This document shows positions 57,973 to 64,000 of a stretch of 64,000 nt of DNA, piece after piece. Where the stretch lies: NCBI RefSeq assembly GCF_009647655.1, contig NZ_WJFD01000001.1:248001-312000 (forward strand). Reading direction: 5' to 3'. The notes under the pieces were generated by a model. The model had not been told where the DNA came from. It worked only from the letters and a program-made list of their open reading frames with translations, and searched no databases. The DNA is from Chitinophaga sp. SYP-B3965 (GTDB taxonomy: Bacteria; Bacteroidota; Bacteroidia; Chitinophagales; Chitinophagaceae). The first letter of the stretch is position 1. The number at the start of each line of letters is the position of its first letter. A program made the translations under genes and the position numbers.

Positions 57973-60041
57973 GGATGTGCAATTTTGGCGGATGAGGGTT
58001 TACGGTTGATGATCTTCAGGCACCAGGCGGTAAGTAATTGCCTGCGGGAATCAGAAAGGTCCCGGGTGCGGGGCATGGCAATGGAAGTAGGCCATGCGGG
58101 CAGGCTGATGCGGTTCATCAGTTCACGGGCCATCGTAGCATCTTCCCACATCAGTGGATCATTGAGCTTCACTACTTTGCTCATGGCAGGATATAAGAGA
58201 TAATAGTTGCGCAATACCTGGTCATAGATCACCTGGAAAGTGAGTGAATCATTGCCTTCAGGGATCTTTGCTTTCGGGTCTTTATAGTATTGCGAATAGT
58301 TGATGTCATTGGGCAGGATGCGCAGGTTGAGGATAGAGCCGGTGAGCGGATCAAAGTTGCCGTATTCCAACGGAGGCATCACTTCTGCAGGTGTGCAGGT
58401 AATCAGGATATTTCCGGAGGAACTTACAGGCACGGCAACGGGATTACCCAGCACATAATTGGCCTGTAAAAGTGTACGCGGACCGGGCGCCTGGTTGGGC
58501 GTGGTATCGTAGTAATAGAGACTGAACTTTTGCGGATCGCCGGATGGTACCTGTTTCCCATTGCGGTAGGCGATGAAGGAAACGGAAGTAGTGACTGCGC
58601 TGTCGTCCCGGAAGTTGGCACTGGTAGAGCCGGGTACAGGGTTTTGTTCCCCGTATGCGCCGGACCTTTCAGAGAAAATAAGGTAAGGCGTTTCTTCCAG
58701 GATATTTTGTTTTACGCTTGTACCCTGGCAATTCACAAAGAGCTGGCCTTCTGCTACCATATTCAACAGGGCAGCGTTGATCGGAAAATCAAAGATCCAT
58801 CCGTTCGCATCATTCTTCAGCATATCCTTGTAATCGATCGTACCTATCTGCACGATAGCAGGATGACCATCTTTGGGTTTAATGCTGAGCGTGAGATTGC
58901 CGATATCATATTTCGGATCATTGCCCGTGATCATCGGATCGTATTTATTGGGGCCATCTGTGCCCTTGTAGTTGTCTGGGAAAGTAGGGGAGCAGTCTAT
59001 GGATAATACCTTTCTTGTTAGATCCAGATTAGCTATTACAGGTGCTACCCGCATAGGAGCACCCGGTTTGCCGTTGCCTTTAAAATCAGGCGGGGCCGGG
59101 AATGCCAGGGGATTCAAGAGCCTGCCCGTTGTCTGGCTGATGGCATCTCCTTCATACCATGGTGCAATGGTGCCCTGCAGTTCGAGGAAATCTGCATTTG
59201 TTCCCCCGGTGCTGTATAACGTGATCATTTGCTGGATCCATGCGGCAGCTGTGTATTTGAAGTAATTGATCACCTGTAAGGGCCGGTATAATGTATACCG
59301 GCATACGATACCTGCTAGTGCTTTGCCGGTTGAAGGGGATTTTAAAGGCAATCCCTGCAGGATGGCCTGGCCTTGCAGCTCAGACAGCGGAACTACGCAC
59401 TGGAAGCTGGCAGCAGCGCCATTAGGTCCCGTGAGATTGGCATTCCGCTGAAAGTTGATCCAGCGTGTCATGGCCTTGGTAGGTTTGCCGTTGAAGACCA
59501 CCTGCGTATCCGTCATCATCGCCAGGTTGTCTGTAAATACCTGTGAGTTGGTAGGGTCTTCCGGGTTGATGTCTATCAGCATGGCGGTGCTTCTGCCATT
59601 GCTGCCGGGCCTGTTATTGAACGATAGGGTGGATGCCCGCATAAGCGCTGCCAGATCTGGCTTAACGTTCTGGTAGGGATCATTCATACCAACAAGTTTT
59701 ACATTGATCATGGTAAGGCCCATATCTCCGTAATAATTCCATTCGCCGGGGATCACGTTCTTGTTGGTCGGCTCTCCTTCATAACGGGAAAAGAATTTCG
59801 CCACCTTAGTGGGAGGCGCATAAACAGGTATGGAAGATTGTACCCATTTCACCCATTGATCATCCGTCATGCCATACGTAACAGGCTGCACATTTTTAGA
59901 GTCAGCCAGGCGGACGGGCTGGCCGGGATAGAAGTTGCCTTTAGGGAATTGATAACCGGAATAATCATCATTATTCGCCGTACCAACATTGACCTGTATC
60001 AATCCTTTAACATTGAATCTGGGGAAATCGAAGATTGCCAT
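57969..60041 (-). CDS. Stand-alone homologue of the N-terminal region of VioB
   Basis: A 690-residue protein without signal peptide. The N-terminus MAIFDFPRFNVKGLIQVNVGTAN parallels VioB (as I recall, MSILDFPRIHFRGWARVNAPTAN). The C-terminal block YYLLYPAMSKVVKLNDPLM with AMPRTRDLSDSRRQLLTAW parallels the end of the VioB N-terminal region (YYELVYPFMSDKVFSL with MPSTRELSAPKARLFLKYL). It stops where VioB would continue into its ferritin-like iminophenyl-pyruvate dimer synthase domain, which is missing. This is thus the family's non-ferritin half as a separate protein; its own activity is unknown. Coupled to the kelch gene downstream. Confidence 0.78.
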   Translation of the reverse strand: MAIFDFPRFNVKGLIQVNVGTANNDDYSGYQFPKGNFYPGQPVRLADSKNVQPVTYGMTDDQWVKWVQSSIPVYAPPTKVAKFFSRYEGEPTNKNVIPGEWNYYGDMGLTMINVKLVGMNDPYQNVKPDLAALMRASTLSFNNRPGSNGRSTAMLIDINPEDPTNSQVFTDNLAMMTDTQVVFNGKPTKAMTRWINFQRNANLTGPNGAAASFQCVVPLSELQGQAILQGLPLKSPSTGKALAGIVCRYTLYRPLQVINYFKYTAAAWIQQMITLYSTGGTNADFLELQGTIAPWYEGDAISQTTGRLLNPLAFPAPPDFKGNGKPGAPMRVAPVIANLDLTRKVLSIDCSPTFPDNYKGTDGPNKYDPMITGNDPKYDIGNLTLSIKPKDGHPAIVQIGTIDYKDMLKNDANGWIFDFPINAALLNMVAEGQLFVNCQGTSVKQNILEETPYLIFSERSGAYGEQNPVPGSTSANFRDDSAVTTSVSFIAYRNGKQVPSGDPQKFSLYYYDTTPNQAPGPRTLLQANYVLGNPVAVPVSSSGNILITCTPAEVMPPLEYGNFDPLTGSILNLRILPNDINYSQYYKDPKAKIPEGNDSLTFQVIYDQVLRNYYLLYPAMSKVVKLNDPLMWEDATMARELMNRISLPAWPTSIAMPRTRDLSDSRRQLLTAWCLKIINRKPSSAKIAHP

Positions 60042-60164
60042 CGGTGGGTTGGGTTTTTCAGATTAACAAAATTACTGACCGATGCAAATGTAAGATTCCT
60101 GTGATCCGGTGATGTTAATGAATGGTGTAACGCATAGGCGCAAACGAGTTTGAATATGTTAATT

Positions 60165-61034
60165 TTAGAAGAACACGGCAGACCATTGCGACTGGAAGAT
60201 CTGTTCCGGTAAAAGGGTTAGGATTCCTTCCTTTTCTTCCAGTTTCCCACTGGTGTTTTCATGGTCTGAAATACCGTACCATGGCTCAATGCAAACAAAG
60301 TCTGCATCTTTCGCGTTCCAGATGCCCATGTAAGGGAAACCGGGGAAATGTACGGTTAAGCCATGCGGTGTTTTATCACTCCTGATAGAGATGGCAGTAG
60401 AAGCCAGGTGTTTGAACACAAGGGCATCTTTATAGAACAGGGATTTGCGCAGCGGCAATTCCGTAGTATGATCTAAATAAGGGTTGGGCTGGGGGATCAC
60501 TAAGCCCTCAGGTGTAAGTGGCCAGAGACCTGCTGTTTCCGGGTCAGAAAAATGCAGGCTGTAATCTTCGAATGTGGTGCCGTTCGCCAGCGGTACTTTA
60601 AAAGCCGGATGGGCACCAATGGAAAAGTACATCGCTTCATCTCCCATGTTCTGCACTTCATATCCTACCATTAGTGTAGCATCCTGGATGCTGTAGCGGA
60701 TATTCAGACTGAAAGGGAAAGGATATTTCAGCAGGGTAAGATCGTTATCCTGGATGTTGAAGGTAATACTGGTGGCAGTATGTTCTGTTACTTCAAACTC
60801 CATCTCCCGTGCAAAGCCATGCCGCCCTAACTGGTAGGACTGGCCTTTGTACTGATAGGTGTTTTCTTTCAACGCACCTACGATAGGGAAGAGCACAGGG
60901 CTCTTCTTTCCCCAGAAAACGGGATCGCCGCTCCAGAGGTATTCCAGCTGATTGTCTTTCCGGATGATGCTTTGCAGTTCTGCTCCTGCAGTACTGATCT
61001 TTACCTGTAAATATTCGTTTGCTATTTCCAACAT
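60165..61034 (-). CDS. Aldose 1-epimerase family protein
   Basis: A 289-residue cytoplasmic protein of the galactose mutarotase-like fold. Motifs are LEYLWSGDPVFWGKKSPVLFPIVGALKENTY, GRHGFAREMEFEV, FSIGAHPAFKVP (substrate His) and CIEPWYGISD (Glu). The set matches the bacterial YeaD/LacX-like group of aldose-1-epimerases; sugar specificity unknown. It is 12 bases after the DUF5009 gene, same strand, so probably co-transcribed. Confidence 0.92.
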   Translation of the reverse strand: MLEIANEYLQVKISTAGAELQSIIRKDNQLEYLWSGDPVFWGKKSPVLFPIVGALKENTYQYKGQSYQLGRHGFAREMEFEVTEHTATSITFNIQDNDLTLLKYPFPFSLNIRYSIQDATLMVGYEVQNMGDEAMYFSIGAHPAFKVPLANGTTFEDYSLHFSDPETAGLWPLTPEGLVIPQPNPYLDHTTELPLRKSLFYKDALVFKHLASTAISIRSDKTPHGLTVHFPGFPYMGIWNAKDADFVCIEPWYGISDHENTSGKLEEKEGILTLLPEQIFQSQWSAVFF

Positions 61035-61046
61035 AGTATCACAAAG

Positions 61047-62204
61047 TTACAGTTTCAAACGGATTCCACCTTTACTGATCCATCCGGCAATCTGGATCAT
61101 GAGGAAAGAAAATACCAGCGACTTCACAATGCCGATAGCGCCGCCGGAAACCATATCCGGGAAGCTCAAATGAGCGAGGGACATGAGGGCATATACGAAA
61201 TAGGGAATGAGATAGCAGAGTAAGGTATCTGTACCGGCGGCTTTGATGCCGGTAAACCAGGATGCTTTCTGTTGCAGGTCTGCCAGCCAGTAGGTGAAGA
61301 TAAATACGCCAATGGTGATAGCGCTGCAGATCAACACCCAGCTGGGTGTTGCCATGATCTTGGAGATGCTCCAGATAGGCCGTGTTAAAAATCCTGCGGT
61401 GAGTAATACCACGCCTAATGCGGCGAGTACACCTATTACCGATTGCCATTTACCGGCAGTGCTGTAGTGGCGGAAGATCTGTGAAACGATCACGCCTCCT
61501 AATACCAGCGCAGGCATTGCGCCGTCTGCAATGTATCCGAATACCCCCGGAGCCGCATCTCCATGTACCATCATACTGTATCCAAGGCATAACGCCCACG
61601 CCACTACGTTCACGATGAAGTTGCCTTTGCCCAGTACATATACCATGGCACTTACCAGGTAAGCCCAGCCTATCAATCCCAGTATGCCCCACCAGTAGGT
61701 AGTGAATCGTCCTTCGTCACCTCTGCAGATCCAGGCCATCATGAGGAGGGTAATAATGCCCACGCCTTTGATCACATATTGTGCGGTCTTAGGGAATTTT
61801 TTAGGGTATTGATTCCAGATGAAAATGAAGCAGATGCAGCAGATGATGTTCCATACGCCGCGGGGCATGCCGGTGGCTGCTGCGTTCAGGTTTTCTCCGT
61901 TTACGAAGAAGAGGCCCATGACCAGCAGGGCGATGGAGCGTTCTGCTACGTGGCGTATCAGTTGCCAGGTGGTGTCGCCTTTTTTGATGCGGTTGCTGAT
62001 GGCGTAGGGGATGCTCATGCCTACGATGAAAAGGAATGCCGGGAACACGGTGTCCGCAAGGCCCATACCGTTATCCTTTGCTGCAGTGTGTTCCAGCCAT
62101 GTGGGAATATCGTGGAGGGACCAGAGGTCGTTCACAAAGATCATGAGGAACATGGTGAGGGCGCGGGTGATGTCGATAGCAGCAATGCGTTGTGTTGCGG
62201 TCAT
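61047..62204 (-). CDS. DUF5009-type membrane acyltransferase-like protein
   Basis: A 385-residue protein with about ten membrane helices. The opening TQRIAAIDITRALTMFLMIFVNDLWSLHDIPTWLEH, followed by GMGLADTVFPAFLFIVGMSIPYAI, is the HGSNAT/DUF5009 (DUF1624-like) pattern, related to heparan-alpha-glucosaminide N-acetyltransferases and to acyltransferase 3. Members are thought to transfer acetyl groups across the membrane onto glycans. Upstream of an aldose epimerase and downstream of a HEAT/cytochrome protein. Confidence 0.85.
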   Translation of the reverse strand: MTATQRIAAIDITRALTMFLMIFVNDLWSLHDIPTWLEHTAAKDNGMGLADTVFPAFLFIVGMSIPYAISNRIKKGDTTWQLIRHVAERSIALLVMGLFFVNGENLNAAATGMPRGVWNIICCICFIFIWNQYPKKFPKTAQYVIKGVGIITLLMMAWICRGDEGRFTTYWWGILGLIGWAYLVSAMVYVLGKGNFIVNVVAWALCLGYSMMVHGDAAPGVFGYIADGAMPALVLGGVIVSQIFRHYSTAGKWQSVIGVLAALGVVLLTAGFLTRPIWSISKIMATPSWVLICSAITIGVFIFTYWLADLQQKASWFTGIKAAGTDTLLCYLIPYFVYALMSLAHLSFPDMVSGGAIGIVKSLVFSFLMIQIAGWISKGGIRLKL

Positions 62205-62270
62205 TAGTTAGGGATTTCGTTTGCTGATCAAGATAGGGAAAATATTATAATTTTTTTTCACCACCACTAA

Positions 62271-64000
62271 TCAACGGCTCTTCAAATACCCCACCACATC
62301 ACTTATTTCCTTTTCTGTAAGATTATTACTGGCAGGATCAGGCATCAGGCTTTTATCCTGCTTTTTCCGGGAACTGATGTTCTTTTTATCTACTACATGC
62401 TTCTGCCCGCTAACATCTTTAATAACAATTGATCGCTTGTTTTCAGAGAGCAGGAAACCGAAAACGGTGGCGCCATCGTTGGTATTTACCAGCCAGGACT
62501 CATAACCGAATACAATCCCCGCACTGGGGTTCACGATAGCATCCAGCAGTGCAGCATTTTCGAATTTCTTCCCGATACCTGTGAGATCAGGCCCGATGCT
62601 GTTGCCCTTATCGCCCAGTTTATGGCAGCTGCTGCAGCGGGTAGTAAACACTGTTTTACCATTCGGAACATCCGCTTTAAGCAGCAGCATATCCGGTATG
62701 GAATAAGACTTGTCGGACCCGGGATGTTTAAAGTATTTGCCTGCCTGCATCCGGATGGTAGGATCAGTATTAAGGAATATTTTTTCTTCTATGATCGGTA
62801 AGAGGTCTTCGGGCAGGGTTTTTTCTTCCGCCATGCCGATGAGCAACTGGCCTCCCACCGTATCCAATGCCATTTGCTGTGCACGGAACCTTCTTTCGTC
62901 GAGCGGCTGGCGCTTGTCCAGGATCGTTTGTTTTTTCAATTTCATCTTTGCCAGTTTGCGCTCATAGTAAGGGTTCATATCAAGCGCCTTCCAATCAAGC
63001 AGGTCTACCCAATCGTTGCTCTGCCGGAAAGCCAGCCAGTAAGTGGCTGCCTCTGATATATCCGGCATGTTCTTTTTTGAAAGTGCCAGCATAGCCTCTG
63101 CTGCCGGTTTTGTGTTCACAAAGCCCAGTGCGGTTAATGCTGCCAGCCTGTCCTGCACAGTCAATGTTGTATCACCTGCTCTCGAGGCTAAAGCAGGTAT
63201 AGCTTCGGGAGGATGCAACCGCCATGCAAGCGAGACCATTTTGCGGTTCCACTGAGCAGGAGCTTTTCCTTCTCCGAATATTTTTACGATCTCCGGGTAG
63301 ATATCTGATTCATGCCCCTGCAAACTACTGCCCAGGGCTTCCAGGTACCAGCGGTCTTCACCGTCGTATTGTTTGATCAGTTCCAGGAGTAATGGTTTCT
63401 TTTTTTCGTATGTCCAGTCCCGTAGGGAGATGATCACTTCCCTTCTTACAAATGCGGAAGTATCTTTTATCATTGCCTGTGCATAGGGCAACATATCACG
63501 GCCTGTTTGGCGAAGCGCACGATAAGCCGTAGCCCTCAACTGAACATCCGGGTTTTTTAATACTTCGTCAACTGCTCCCAGTTGTGCCAGCAGCCATACT
63601 GCCCTTGCCCTGATATAGGGATTGTCGTCTTTCAATAGTGGCTGCACCAGCGGTATAGATGTTTCTCCTTTCTCGCGCAGGCGCGTAAACCCCTGGTTCC
63701 GCACATTAATGGCTGGGCTCTTCAAAGCAGCTATCTGACCTTCGGTGGTATTAATATCAATTTTAGGCGCAGTAAGTTTTTTGTTTTTGGGCACTATGCG
63801 GTAGATCCTTCCATATCCTACACTGTCATCCATTCGATGGGCGCCTACTACGGGATCATACCAATCCGCAATATAGATCGCACCATCTGTACCGATGGTC
63901 ACATCACTCGGCCGGAACCAGCTTTCTTTTTTCTTGTTATTGGCAGTATCATGCCAAACATAATTGCCGTTGGAATTCAACACGGAGCTGATCAGATCTT
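62271..64000 (-). CDS. PVC-type HEAT/cytochrome c protein (partial, N-terminus outside window)
   Basis: The frame is open to base 64000 and translates upstream of the first visible Met (DLISSV-LNSNGNYVW), so the N-terminus lies outside. The visible 576 residues start with the end of a beta-propeller (TIGTDGAIYIADWYDPVVGAHRMDDS), then HEAT repeats (YIRARAVWLLAQLG, AFVRREVIISLRDW) and a C-terminal cytochrome c-like domain with CSSCHKLG (c-type heme site) and a Met-rich tail (SLMPDPASNNLTEKEISDVVGYL). This order is that of the PVC-type heme-binding dehydrogenase family, which is common in Bacteroidota and linked to sugar oxidation. Probably exported. Confidence 0.88.
   Translation of the reverse strand, partial: DLISSVLNSNGNYVWHDTANNKKKESWFRPSDVTIGTDGAIYIADWYDPVVGAHRMDDSVGYGRIYRIVPKNKKLTAPKIDINTTEGQIAALKSPAINVRNQGFTRLREKGETSIPLVQPLLKDDNPYIRARAVWLLAQLGAVDEVLKNPDVQLRATAYRALRQTGRDMLPYAQAMIKDTSAFVRREVIISLRDWTYEKKKPLLLELIKQYDGEDRWYLEALGSSLQGHESDIYPEIVKIFGEGKAPAQWNRKMVSLAWRLHPPEAIPALASRAGDTTLTVQDRLAALTALGFVNTKPAAEAMLALSKKNMPDISEAATYWLAFRQSNDWVDLLDWKALDMNPYYERKLAKMKLKKQTILDKRQPLDERRFRAQQMALDTVGGQLLIGMAEEKTLPEDLLPIIEEKIFLNTDPTIRMQAGKYFKHPGSDKSYSIPDMLLLKADVPNGKTVFTTRCSSCHKLGDKGNSIGPDLTGIGKKFENAALLDAIVNPSAGIVFGYESWLVNTNDGATVFGFLLSENKRSIVIKDVSGQKHVVDKKNISSRKKQDKSLMPDPASNNLTEKEISDVVGYLKSR

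Overview
The window looks like chromosomal DNA of a Bacteroidota bacterium, most likely a Chitinophaga-type member of the Chitinophagaceae. The reasons are gene content (outer-membrane beta-barrel family proteins, carboxypeptidase-like regulatory domains, an STN domain, GH78 and GH106 rhamnosidases, LptE and SecG in a miaB operon) and promoters with the Bacteroidota -7 element TAnnTTTG, often very close to the start codon. No insertion sequence, prophage, CRISPR array or rRNA is visible. Two tRNA genes are present: Gly(CCC) and His(GTG).

Layout. 1-6147 (minus): a housekeeping operon, miaB, sigma-54 activator, lptE, a repeat-rich acidic protein, secG and mltG (cut by the window edge). 6197-15136: an accessory stretch of small genes. 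It contains a candidate toxin-antitoxin pair with a PARP/ART-like toxin, a two-gene operon of a bestrophin channel and an LCIB-type (theta) carbonic anhydrase, several unrecognised small proteins, tRNA-Gly, and an HxlR regulator divergent from an NTF2-like/TfoX-like pair. 15152-22016: iron-sulfur electron-transfer pair, phosphoribosyltransferase, phospho-sugar mutase, HEAT protein and an isoaspartyl methyltransferase. 22058-32640: a rhamnose-centred glycan locus with a beta-helix lipoprotein, GH78, GH106, SGNH esterase, AraC regulator and a sugar isomerase. 32752-44317: cell-envelope proteins interleaved with tRNA-His, a DUF445 protein, an unrecognised 403-residue protein and a flavoprotein. 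44526-45060: two adjacent double-glycine leader peptides. 45090-53630: deoxynucleoside kinase, folK, sppA, lipoprotein, a lone ABC-2 permease, SRPBCC twins, a DUF2911 protein and bioA. 53810-56345: a compact plus-strand stress-like operon (GNAT, coiled coil, YjdI-type ferredoxin, pirin, AlkD-like). 56647-60041: a kelch protein coupled to a stand-alone homologue of the N-terminal part of VioB. 60165-64000: aldose epimerase, DUF5009 membrane protein and a partial HEAT/cytochrome c protein.

The most interesting item is the bestrophin plus LCIB-type carbonic anhydrase operon (7623-9362). It pairs two families that act together in the algal CO2-concentrating mechanism, here in what appears to be a heterotrophic bacterium. 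Next are the stand-alone VioB-N protein with its kelch partner (56647-60041), the ART-like toxin candidate (6454-7416) and the twin GG-leader peptides (44526-45060). All family assignments come from reading the sequence by eye and from memory of the families; no database search was run.
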